This document shows, one piece after another, positions 42,844 through 51,317 of a stretch of 64,000 bases of DNA. Every line of letters starts with the position of its first letter. The stretch's first letter is position 1. Source of the DNA: Microcoleus sp. FACHB-672 (lineage in GTDB: Bacteria; Cyanobacteriota; Cyanobacteriia; Cyanobacteriales; Oscillatoriaceae); NCBI RefSeq assembly GCF_014695725.1, contig NZ_JACJOU010000020.1:62001-126000 (forward strand). Direction: 5' to 3'. Under the pieces are notes generated by a model, which saw only the letters and a list, made by a program, of their open reading frames with translations, searched no databases and was not told the origin of the DNA. A program made the position numbers and the translations under genes.

Positions 42844-44316
42844 ATGTATATCGTACAAATCGCTTCCGAGTGCGCCCCCGTCATCAAAGCTGGAGGCTTG
42901 GGTGATGTGGTTTACGGACTCAGCAGGGATTTAGAAAGTCGCGGTCATACGGTAGAGTTGATTCTGCCGAAATACGATTGTATGCGCTATGACCATATTT
43001 GGGGACTTCATGATGCCTATAAAGATTTATGGGTGCCCTGGTATGGCGGTGCGATCCACTGTTCCGTTTATTGCGGCTGGGTGTACGGGCGACTGTGTTT
43101 CTTCATTGAACCGCACTCACCAGATAACTTCTTCAACCGGCACTGTTACTACGGCTGCGATGACGACAATATGCGTTTTGCATTCTTCAGCAAAGCTGCC
43201 CTAGAATTTTTGCACAAGAGTAACAAGCGTCCCGATGTCATCCACTGCCATGACTGGCAAACCGGCTTAGTTCCCGTCATGTTATTTGAGAATTATAAAT
43301 ATGACATGGGATTGCAACGGGTTTGCTACACCATCCATAACTTCAAACATCAAGGAATGGGCGGTTCAGAGGTTCTGTGGGCAACAGGACTCAACCAAGA
43401 AGCTTACTTTTTCCAGTATGATCGCCTGCGGGATAACTTCAATCCCTTTGCGTTGAACTTCATGAAAGGGGGCATTGTTTACTCGAATTACGTCACAACA
43501 GTTTCACCCCATCACGCTTGGGAAGCCTGTTATACTCCGATTGGATACGGACTCGGGCACACTTTACATACGCACCAAAGTAAATTCCGAGGCGTCCTCA
43601 ACGGCATTGATTATGAGGTGTGGAATCCAGAAAGGGATCGCTACATTCCCCATTCCTACACAAAAGAAAAATTAGAAGGAAAAGCGAAAAATAAGCAAGC
43701 CTTACGCGAACGATTGCTGCTGCGCGATGTCGATAAACCCCTCATTTGCTTTATTGGCCGGCTCGACGATCAAAAAGGCGTTCACCTCGTCCATCACGCG
43801 ATTTACTACGCTCTCGAAAAAGGAGCGCAGTTTGTGCTATTGGGTTCAGCAACCGAAGCGGGAATTAACAACCACTTCTGGCATGAAAAAGAAGTCTTAA
43901 ACGATAACCCCGATGTTCATTTAGAACTGGGATTTAATGAAGAATTATCTCACCTTATTTATGCAGGTTCAGACATGATTGTTGTGCCCAGTAATTACGA
44001 ACCTTGCGGATTAACACAAATGATTGGCTTTAGATATGGAACTGTGCCAATTGTGCGGGGAGTTGGCGGTCTAGTCAATACCGTTTTTGACCGAGACTAC
44101 GACGAAAACCATTTGCCCGAACAACGCAACGGTTATGTCTTTTATGACACCGACTTTCACGCTCTGGAATCTACGATAGATCGAGCAATTGGGTTGTGGT
44201 ATAACTCTCCCGAAGAATTCCGCCAACTCGCCATTCAGGGGATGAACTACGACTACTCATGGAACTATCCAGGTAAAGATTACTTGGAAATTTACGAGTC
44301 GATTCGACATAAGTAA
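42844..44316 (+). CDS. glgA: Glycogen (starch) synthase GlgA
   Basis: Extends alpha-1,4-glucan chains from ADP-glucose in glycogen synthesis. The 490-residue GT5 enzyme starts MYIVQIASECAPVIKAGGLGDVV, with the K-X-G-G-L-G ADP-glucose motif at 15-20. CHDWQTGLVPVML, VLNGIDYEVWNPE, CFIGRLDDQKGVHL and the C-terminal PSNYEPCGLTQMIGFRYGTVPIVRGVGGL motif are all intact. The pattern (YDCMRY, GGAIHCSVYCGWV) resembles the GlgA2-type paralogue of cyanobacteria. Ribosome site GAGGAG at 42833-42838. The convergent gyrB follows after 74 bases. Confidence 0.96.
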   Translation: MYIVQIASECAPVIKAGGLGDVVYGLSRDLESRGHTVELILPKYDCMRYDHIWGLHDAYKDLWVPWYGGAIHCSVYCGWVYGRLCFFIEPHSPDNFFNRHCYYGCDDDNMRFAFFSKAALEFLHKSNKRPDVIHCHDWQTGLVPVMLFENYKYDMGLQRVCYTIHNFKHQGMGGSEVLWATGLNQEAYFFQYDRLRDNFNPFALNFMKGGIVYSNYVTTVSPHHAWEACYTPIGYGLGHTLHTHQSKFRGVLNGIDYEVWNPERDRYIPHSYTKEKLEGKAKNKQALRERLLLRDVDKPLICFIGRLDDQKGVHLVHHAIYYALEKGAQFVLLGSATEAGINNHFWHEKEVLNDNPDVHLELGFNEELSHLIYAGSDMIVVPSNYEPCGLTQMIGFRYGTVPIVRGVGGLVNTVFDRDYDENHLPEQRNGYVFYDTDFHALESTIDRAIGLWYNSPEEFRQLAIQGMNYDYSWNYPGKDYLEIYESIRHK

Positions 44317-44320
44317 AGTC

Positions 44321-44349
44321 AAAAAAAGGGGCGAACAAAATATCGCCCC
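44321..44349 (-). terminator. Terminator of gyrB
   Basis: On the minus strand GGGGCGA, an 8-base loop, TCGCCCC and TTTTTTT form a textbook intrinsic terminator. The plus-strand coordinates of the stem are 44328-44334 and 44343-44349. It follows the gyrB stop at 44391 and lies between convergent genes. Confidence 0.85.
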
Positions 44350-44390
44350 TACCAATCAATGCAATTCAGTATTAGATGTCAAACAGGGCT

Positions 44391-46331
44391 TTAAATATCC
44401 AGATCCATCAGGTTAAGTTTTGGCCCATAGGTTTCAATGAATTCGCGGCGAGGGGCAACGCGATCACCCATTAAAACAGTAAAGACCCGATCTGCTTCAG
44501 CAGCGTCTTCAATCTCCACGCGTTTGAGGGTGCGGCTTTCTGGGTTCATCGTGGTTCGCCACAACTGTTCCGGCATCATTTCACCCAAACCTTTGAACCG
44601 CTGGATGGTGTAGTTGGCATTGGCGGGGAATTCGCGCTGGACTAAGCTGGCGAGTTCGCGCTCACTGTAGCAGTAATAATGATTGCGTCCCCGCTCAACT
44701 TTATAGAGGGGAGGGCAGGCAATATATATGTAGCCTTGATCGACAAGCGAACGTTGATAGCGATAGAAGAAGGTTAGCAACAGGGTGCGGATGTGTGCCC
44801 CATCAACGTCTGCATCTGTCATGATCACGATGCGGTGATAGCGCAGTCCGGTAGCATCGAATTCTTCACCTTTTACCCCTAAGCCAAGAGCTGTAATTAA
44901 GGCTTGAATTTCGGTATTTTTGTAGATTTTTGCGTCGTCAGTTTTCTCAATATTGAGGATTTTACCACGCAAGGGAAGAATGGCTTGGGTGCGGCGATCT
45001 CGTCCTTGTTTGGCACTGCCACCGGCACTATCCCCTTCTACGATAAAAATTTCAGATTCTGAGGGGTCTCTTGTGCTGCAATCTGCTAATTTTCCAGGTA
45101 AAGGCGAAGATTCTAAAACCGATTTTCGCCTGACCAAATCGCGGGCGCGGCGGGCAGCTTCTGCGGCTTTAAATGCCTGGATGGCTTTTTCTAAAATGGC
45201 GTCTGCAACGTTGGGGCGGAATTCTAAATATTCGGTGAGAACTTCTCCCACCAAAGAATCAACAATTCCCCGCACTTCGGTGTTGCCTAATTTTGTTTTC
45301 GTTTGCCCTTCAAATTCGGGGTCGGGTACTTTGACGGAAATAACGCCGGTTAAGCCTTCTCGCACGTTTTCTCCGCCGAGGTTGGCTTCGTTTTCTTTGA
45401 TTTTGTTGCGCTTACGGGCGATCGCATTCATCGTGCGCGTTAGCACGGCTTTCAAGCCTTCTAAGTGGGTGCCACCATCAATGGTTCGGATATTATTAGC
45501 AAAGCCTAATAAGTTATCGCTGTAGGCATCAACACACCATTGCAAGGCGACTTCTACGTGAACGTTATTGCGTTCTCCCTGGACGAAGATAACTTCTTCG
45601 TGCAAGGGTTGCTTGTCGTGGTTCATGTAGGAAATGTATTCGCGGATGCCGCCTTCATAGCAGTAGGTTTCTACTCGCTGTTCGCCATTTTTTTGCAGTT
45701 CCAGCCGATTGTCGGTGAAGGTCATTTTGACCCCGGCATTCAAGTAAGCCAATTCCCGCAAGCGCCCGGATAGGGTAGTGTAGTCAAATTCGATGCCGGT
45801 GGTGAAGATTTGACTATCGGGTTTGAAGGAAACGGAGGTGCCGGTGCGATTTTCTTTGCCGGGTTTGGATTCAAGTTCGCCGGCAGCAACGCCCCTTTCA
45901 TAGCGCTGCTTAAATTCTTTTTTCTCCCTCCAAACGGTTACTTCTACCCACTCAGATAAGGCGTTGACAACAGACACACCAACCCCGTGCAAGCCGCCTG
46001 AAACTTTGTAGCCGCCGCCGCCAAACTTACCGCCGGCATGAAGTACCGTCATCACGGTTTCTAGGGCTGATTTGCCGGTTTTGGAATGGGTATCTGTGGG
46101 AATGCCCCGCCCATCGTCTGTGACGGTGACGGAACCATCAGCATTGAGGTCAACCTCGATATGAGTGCAGTGGCCAGCTAGCGCCTCATCGATGGAATTG
46201 TCCACAACCTCGTAAACTAGATGGTGGAGTCCTCGCGGGCCGGTGGTGCCGATGTACATCCCCGGTCGTTTGCGGACGGCTTCAAGACCTTCCAAAACTT
46301 GAATCTGATCAGCGCTGTAACTGCTGGTCAT
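44391..46331 (-). CDS. gyrB: DNA gyrase subunit B
   Basis: ATPase subunit of the type II topoisomerase that introduces negative supercoils. The 646-residue protein contains the GHKL ATPase ([38 protein letters not shown]), the transducer domain, and the TOPRIM metal site ([30 protein letters not shown]) with the C-terminal end NLMDLDI. Length is typical for cyanobacteria. QTKTKLGN and the catalytic Lys of transduction are present. Several TTT/GGT-rich segments are uninterrupted, and there is no intein. It is the only gene between glgA and miaA on this strand. Confidence 0.98.
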   Translation of the reverse strand: MTSSYSADQIQVLEGLEAVRKRPGMYIGTTGPRGLHHLVYEVVDNSIDEALAGHCTHIEVDLNADGSVTVTDDGRGIPTDTHSKTGKSALETVMTVLHAGGKFGGGGYKVSGGLHGVGVSVVNALSEWVEVTVWREKKEFKQRYERGVAAGELESKPGKENRTGTSVSFKPDSQIFTTGIEFDYTTLSGRLRELAYLNAGVKMTFTDNRLELQKNGEQRVETYCYEGGIREYISYMNHDKQPLHEEVIFVQGERNNVHVEVALQWCVDAYSDNLLGFANNIRTIDGGTHLEGLKAVLTRTMNAIARKRNKIKENEANLGGENVREGLTGVISVKVPDPEFEGQTKTKLGNTEVRGIVDSLVGEVLTEYLEFRPNVADAILEKAIQAFKAAEAARRARDLVRRKSVLESSPLPGKLADCSTRDPSESEIFIVEGDSAGGSAKQGRDRRTQAILPLRGKILNIEKTDDAKIYKNTEIQALITALGLGVKGEEFDATGLRYHRIVIMTDADVDGAHIRTLLLTFFYRYQRSLVDQGYIYIACPPLYKVERGRNHYYCYSERELASLVQREFPANANYTIQRFKGLGEMMPEQLWRTTMNPESRTLKRVEIEDAAEADRVFTVLMGDRVAPRREFIETYGPKLNLMDLDI

Positions 46332-46502
46332 ACCAAAATAGCTCCTATAATGGGTGTGAAGCCCACGGCGACTTCAAAAAGACAAAATCTAACAAAATTC
46401 TAGCACAAAAGGGTTATAGGCGACGCTAGGCCAATTTCCTGAGAAGTTTATGTAGGGGATGCACCTGTTGATTTTATATTTAGATTTGAGATTGGAGGTT
46501 GC

Positions 46503-47423
46503 TTGATTTTAATTGCAATTTGTGGGGCTACGGCAACCGGCAAGTCTGGATTGGCGCTTAATTTAGCACAGCGTCTGGGAACGGTGATTCTCAGTGCCGA
46601 TTCCCGCCAAGTGTACCGAGAGTTTAACATTGGTACAGCTAAGCCATCCGCCGCAGATAAGCAATTAGTCCCGCACTACTTGATAGACATCTGCGATCCC
46701 ACCGAAACGCTGACAGTTGCAGATTATCAGCAGCAAGCGCAAGCTTTAATTGCCTCTCCTCCTGTTTCCCCCTCTCCCCCTCCCCCACTCTTACTCGTTG
46801 GCGGCACCGGCTTATATATTAAAGCAGTGGTGCGAGGATTAAAAATTCCCAGAGTGGCTCCTCATTTGGAGTTGCGAGCGCAATTAGAGAGTCTCGGTCA
46901 AGCTCAGCTTTACGCAATTTTACAACAAGTTGATCCCGCTGCGGCAGCAAAAATTCATCCCAATGATCCCATACGGACTTTAAGGGCGATGGAGGTATTT
47001 TACGTGACGGGTCATCCCATTTCCGCACAACAAGGAGAGAACCCACCCGATTATCCAATTTTACAAATTGGTTTAGATTGTAAGGCCGAGGTTTTGGCAG
47101 AACGCATTGAATTGCGAACTAATCAAATGATAGCATCTAATTGGTTAGATGAGGTAGATTATCTTTGTAAAAAATACCGTTCTGATTTGCCTTTGTTAAA
47201 TACTTTAGGTTATCAAGAAATGAAACAATATTTAGCCGGCAGCCTTTCTCTCTCTGAAGCGAAAGATTTAACTGTCCTACACACCCGTCAGTTTGCTAAA
47301 CGTCAGCGCACTTGGTTTAGAGGTGTTCCTGACATCGAGTGGTTTGATGTGTATATGCCGGATTTATTTGAGCGAGTTTGGCAGCGGGTGCAGGAGTTTA
47401 TTACGGAATGTGGGCAAACTTAA
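46503..47423 (+). CDS. miaA: tRNA dimethylallyltransferase MiaA
   Basis: Adds an isopentenyl group to A37 of tRNAs reading UNN codons. The 306-residue enzyme starts with TTG at 46503 and reads MILIAICGATATGKS, P-loop 8-15. SADSRQVYREFNIGTAKP, VGGTGLYIKAV and DPIRTLRAMEVFYVTG are typical, and the C-terminal RQFAKRQRTWFRG is present. Residues 85-95 (SPPVSPSPPPP) are an odd proline-rich insertion between helix and strand, encoded by a CTCCCC-type repeat (46755-46790). Since it lies on a loop before LLLVGGTG, the enzyme may still work. No RBS is obvious for the TTG. Confidence 0.94.
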   Translation: MILIAICGATATGKSGLALNLAQRLGTVILSADSRQVYREFNIGTAKPSAADKQLVPHYLIDICDPTETLTVADYQQQAQALIASPPVSPSPPPPLLLVGGTGLYIKAVVRGLKIPRVAPHLELRAQLESLGQAQLYAILQQVDPAAAAKIHPNDPIRTLRAMEVFYVTGHPISAQQGENPPDYPILQIGLDCKAEVLAERIELRTNQMIASNWLDEVDYLCKKYRSDLPLLNTLGYQEMKQYLAGSLSLSEAKDLTVLHTRQFAKRQRTWFRGVPDIEWFDVYMPDLFERVWQRVQEFITECGQT

Positions 47424-47519
47424 TGAAAAAATGTCTAGGATCTTATAGGGATATATTTCCTAACGTTAAAATATTTTAAGCTTTAAAATTATAAGAAGTT
47501 TAGGTTTAAGGAGAAAGTT

Positions 47520-50500
47520 GTGGATTATCAAAACTTTATTGAACAGCTACCAAACTTGTATGAAAACTGGGGAAAGGAATCTGTTAAACCCAAGTTACAA
47601 CGGTTTCAACATTTACTCAATCGAGTCCCCATTCTGACAGAGGAAAATCTTATGCCTTTGTTTAATTTTGCCGTCTCTTGTTTAGATGCTGGCGAAATTT
47701 ACTGTGAGATTGGAACTCAACAAGGCTCAACTTTAATTGCCGCACTTAACGAGCATCCAGATTGTATGGCTTATGCAGTTAATCACTTCTCTGAGTTTGA
47801 GCTGGGAGAAGAAATGGCCGTAACTTTACTAGGGACGCTTCAAGAATTAAATATTCAGGAACAAGTATTTTTATGTGACCAAACTTTTGAAGAATTTTTC
47901 TTTTACTTACGGGATTTAAAAACTGAAGACAAAATTGGTTTATGTTTTTATAACAGTCAGCCTGATTATCGCTCACAACTTTTAGCTTTGCTTCTTGTAA
48001 AGCCTTTTTTAGCAACTCAAGCTTTACTAATTATTAATAATAGTCTTTGCAGCACAAGCCGACAAGCAATTTTGGACTTTGTGGCGACGCATAGGGAATG
48101 TCAAATTTTATTAGAATTACCCAGCGGAGCTTTTGATAAAGGAATTGTTATTTTAAGTTGGGATAGTGGGAGGGAGGAAAATTTATCTTGGGAACTGTTT
48201 AACGAAATGCGTCAAGAGACAGCAATCCAAGCGATTGCTGATCTTCAGATAGTTGAGCATCTGGTGAACCAGTTTGAAACCCTTCTTGCGGAAGCTTTGT
48301 CATTACAGAATCAAGGACAATTTGCAGAAGCCGAAAAAAAATATCAAGAATATTTACTTTATAAAAATCGAGATGCCGAAGCTTGGCTAAACTTAGGAAT
48401 TATTTATATACAAACACAAAAGTATGCAGAATCGATAGAAGCGCTGCTTAAATCTTTAGAAATTGCTCCTGAAAACGCGAGTTTGTATAATTACCTTGCT
48501 TTCGTCTTCGAGAAAAATAATAATCTGAATCAAGCTATCTTAGCTTATCGACAATTAATAGAGCTTGAACCGACCAACTTTGAAGCTTATAACAATTTGG
48601 GCCAGCTTTTGAATCAACTCGGCGAAAATGAGCCGGCGGAGGAAGCTTACCGGCAAGCCATATCTGTCAATCCCCATCATTTTGGCAGCTACCTCAACTT
48701 GGGGAATTTACTCATAGAAAAAAATCAAGTTGATCGAGCGATAGAAGCTTATCAAACCGCTTTAGAATTAAATCCTAATAATCCAGATATTGTAAATAAT
48801 TTAAACGTTGCTCTCGAAGCAAAAAGCAATCCAGCCAATTATCTATTAACTTGGGGAAATGAATTTTATCAAGCAGCCAGATATCAAGAGGCCATTGATC
48901 GATATCAAAAGTATTTAGAACTTCAGCCAGGAAGCGTTGATATTTACTTAAGTTTAAGTGACTGTTATAGTAGGCTTGAGCTAACCAAAGAGTTTCTTAA
49001 AACAGTTGAAGAAGGAATTCGTCTTTATCCTAAAGAAGGCCGATTACACTTTCCATTAATTCAAACATTGCTGCGAAATGGACGTAATGTAGAAGCTGTT
49101 GCCAGTGCAGAAAGAGCGTCGCGTCTGCTCCCAGACGATTATACCTTTAAAATTTTCAGTCATTTAATTGTTCCGATTATTTATAATACTCCGGATGAAA
49201 TAGATATCTACCGGCAGCGATTTGTCAAAGAACTGGTTAATTTAATTCAAGAGACAGCTTTAGACACTCTAGAAGCCAGACAAGGAGCTTTAGCCGGCAC
49301 AGGAAATGTAACAAACTTTTACTTAGCCTATCAAGCACATAACGTTCGAGAATCTCAATGCCGGTATGGAAATTTACTTCATAAAATTATGGAGGCTAAT
49401 TATCCAAATTGGATGCAGCCTATTTCAATGCCACCGATTCCACCCCATCAAAAAATTCGGATTGGCTACCTTTCCGCTTATCTACATTCTTATAGCGGAA
49501 CGCTTTGGTTAATTGGCTGGCTGCGCCAGCATGACCGAAATAATTTTGAAATATACTCTTATTATATCGGAAACGAACCCGACTCAATCACACAAAAATT
49601 TCAGGAATACAGTGATTTTTTTCATCATATTCCAGGCAACCTGGAAGCAGTTTGTCAGCAAGTAACTTCAGACAATCTCCACATTCTCATATTCCCGGAA
49701 ATTGGCATGAATCCCCCAACCATGCAAATCGCAAGTTTACGCCTTGCACCACTACAGTGTACAGCTTGGGGGCATCCCGTAACCACCGGCTTGTCAACCA
49801 TTGATTACTTTTTATCTAGCGTGTTAATGGAACCAGAAAACGCGCAAGAACATTACTCTGAGAGTTTAATCCTGCTCCCAAATATTGGAGTAGCCTACCC
49901 AAAACCCCAAGATATTCCGCCGATAACCAAGACTCGCGCTGATTTTGATTTGCGGGAAGAAAGCATTATTTACTTGTGCTGTCAAGCTCCGTTTAAGTAT
50001 CTGCCACAATACGATCAGATTCTTGCAGAAATTGCCCTTCGTGTTCCTCACGCTCAGTTTTTATTTTTGCGCGGAGTTGTGCTTCAAGAACGCTTACAGC
50101 GAGCATTTTTAGCAGTTGGGCTAAAATATGAAGATTATTGTGTATTCCGCAAGATTCCCACTCGCTCTGACTATCTCACAATCAATTTGCTTTCTGATGT
50201 TTTCTTAGATACTTTCACCTGGTCAGGTGGAAATACTTCGCTAGAAGCAATTGCTTGCAATCTTCCGATTGTAACTTGTCCCGGAGAATTTATGCGCGGA
50301 CGCCATGCAGATAGCTTCCTTAAAATGATGGGCGTGACAGAGACAATTGCTCAAACTGAAGCTGAATATATAGAAATTGCAGTGAGATTAGGACTAGATC
50401 CAGATTGGCGGCAGGAAATCGCCGAAAGAATGAGAATGCGACACGACAATCTTTTTGATGATAAAGTCTGCGTGGAAGCATTAGAAGCATTTTACAAACA

Positions 50501-50525
50501 GGTAGTTCAAGAAAAACTGAGTTAA
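47520..50525 (+). CDS. Methyltransferase-like/TPR/O-GlcNAc-transferase-like protein
   Basis: A 1001-residue multidomain protein starting at GTG 47520 with GGAGAA just upstream. Residues about 1-230 resemble a class I methyltransferase (EIGTQQGSTLIAAL, AYAVNHFSEF, FYNSQPDYRSQL). TPR units follow at about 255-500 (ALSLQNQGQFAEAEKKYQEYL, AYNNLGQLLNQLGENEPAEEAY). The last 390 residues match the SPINDLY/OGT GT41 type (GYLSAYLHSYSGTLW, WGHPVTTGLSTIDY, DTFTWSGGNTSLEA, GEFMRGRHADSFLKMMG). It probably O-glycosylates proteins or sugars in the envelope. The fused N-terminal domain may bind SAM, but the acidic SAM residue is replaced, so activity is uncertain. Confidence 0.83.
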   Translation: MDYQNFIEQLPNLYENWGKESVKPKLQRFQHLLNRVPILTEENLMPLFNFAVSCLDAGEIYCEIGTQQGSTLIAALNEHPDCMAYAVNHFSEFELGEEMAVTLLGTLQELNIQEQVFLCDQTFEEFFFYLRDLKTEDKIGLCFYNSQPDYRSQLLALLLVKPFLATQALLIINNSLCSTSRQAILDFVATHRECQILLELPSGAFDKGIVILSWDSGREENLSWELFNEMRQETAIQAIADLQIVEHLVNQFETLLAEALSLQNQGQFAEAEKKYQEYLLYKNRDAEAWLNLGIIYIQTQKYAESIEALLKSLEIAPENASLYNYLAFVFEKNNNLNQAILAYRQLIELEPTNFEAYNNLGQLLNQLGENEPAEEAYRQAISVNPHHFGSYLNLGNLLIEKNQVDRAIEAYQTALELNPNNPDIVNNLNVALEAKSNPANYLLTWGNEFYQAARYQEAIDRYQKYLELQPGSVDIYLSLSDCYSRLELTKEFLKTVEEGIRLYPKEGRLHFPLIQTLLRNGRNVEAVASAERASRLLPDDYTFKIFSHLIVPIIYNTPDEIDIYRQRFVKELVNLIQETALDTLEARQGALAGTGNVTNFYLAYQAHNVRESQCRYGNLLHKIMEANYPNWMQPISMPPIPPHQKIRIGYLSAYLHSYSGTLWLIGWLRQHDRNNFEIYSYYIGNEPDSITQKFQEYSDFFHHIPGNLEAVCQQVTSDNLHILIFPEIGMNPPTMQIASLRLAPLQCTAWGHPVTTGLSTIDYFLSSVLMEPENAQEHYSESLILLPNIGVAYPKPQDIPPITKTRADFDLREESIIYLCCQAPFKYLPQYDQILAEIALRVPHAQFLFLRGVVLQERLQRAFLAVGLKYEDYCVFRKIPTRSDYLTINLLSDVFLDTFTWSGGNTSLEAIACNLPIVTCPGEFMRGRHADSFLKMMGVTETIAQTEAEYIEIAVRLGLDPDWRQEIAERMRMRHDNLFDDKVCVEALEAFYKQVVQEKLS

Positions 50526-50892
50526 GAAATATTAATGTAGGAATACACTTTACAAATGCCTTTACTAAAAGGGTAAATTAAACCGACACCGTAACTAAAT
50601 TTAATAGAAATGCCAGTCATTGAGAAATCAATGCGCTTAAAAGCCTCATTGATTTAAGCTGGGGCTATAAATGGCAGATTGCGTTTTTAGACAAGTTAAA
50701 TGCTTGTAAAGAATCGCGTCTGCTTCTAGGCCGGCGATATATTATTAAAGATTGTGAGAAGCAGCCACCGGCTTATGGAAAGAGCCGGCGGATCATGGGA
50801 ATAATAGTAACAACACGCAACAGGTGCATTTACATAGGGATAGCGTGTTGTAATAACAGCTCAGATCGGACTCAAGCGCCGGCAGGGGAAAG

Positions 50893-51072
50893 GTGGAGAT
50901 CCCCAAGGTTCCGCCTATGGGCGTCGCCGGCAACCGTTGCGGGACAGGCATCTGGTATCACGACACCCAGAAAGTGAAGGTTTTAGTGGAACCGATCTTG
51001 GATAGCGACCTTAAATTGGGAATCCTTAATATGTCGCCCAGCAAAGCAATCCCCCGTCTACCGCACCTATAA
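50893..51072 (+). CDS. Possible small protein, 59 residues
   Basis: GTG at 50893 opens a 59-codon frame reading VEIPKVPPMGVAGNRCGTGIWY and on to KVKVLVEPILDSDLKLGILNM, ending in TAA at 51070-51072. The composition is protein-like, with a mix of charged and aromatic residues, and AGGGGA precedes the GTG by four bases. I recognise no family. It is too short to be sure, and it could be a remnant of a larger gene; the frame is closed just upstream by TAA TAA at about 50850. It lies in the long gap before the hybrid kinase. Confidence 0.35.
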   Translation: MEIPKVPPMGVAGNRCGTGIWYHDTQKVKVLVEPILDSDLKLGILNMSPSKAIPRLPHL

Positions 51073-51154
51073 GACAATATGCCTAATTTGCTAGATAACG
51101 ACCCATTAAAATTTTCAAAAGTTACATCACGAGTTCAAAAAGTCAGAGATTTTT

Positions 51155-51186
51155 CTCCCCCTCTCCCCCTCTCCCCCTCTCCCCCT
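51155..51186 (+). repeat. Octamer tandem repeat (4 x CTCCCCCT)
   Basis: Four perfect CTCCCCCT units, 132 bases before the start of the hybrid kinase gene. Related G-rich sequence in reverse (AGAGGGGGAGAGTGGGAGAG) lies at 55464-55483 after that gene. A related block is inside miaA at 46755-46790. Confidence 0.8.
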
Positions 51187-51317
51187 CAATCGGATTCAGG
51201 GCTGAAAGGGGTAATTTCTAATTTGATGCTGATCGGGGCGCGTCACATTCCCCGACGCAACCGGCATCGAGAAACAATCCTGCCCACTTCGGAAGCGTAC
51301 GCTGAAGGAGCAACTGC

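Larger units (their letters stand above)
50526..51317. other. Intergenic region with small ORF and repeats
   Basis: Apart from the small frame at 50893-51072 and the octamer repeat at 51155-51186, I see no gene. The segment 50752-50800 is full of CCGGC motifs. The stretch CATTGAGAAATCAATG at 50618-50633 is a partial inverted repeat. Confidence 0.5.

Noticed and set aside
44953-45525. 190-codon plus-strand frame inside gyrB
   Set aside because: It lies wholly antisense to the well-supported gyrB, has an Arg/Ser/Pro-rich shadow composition and no ribosome site.
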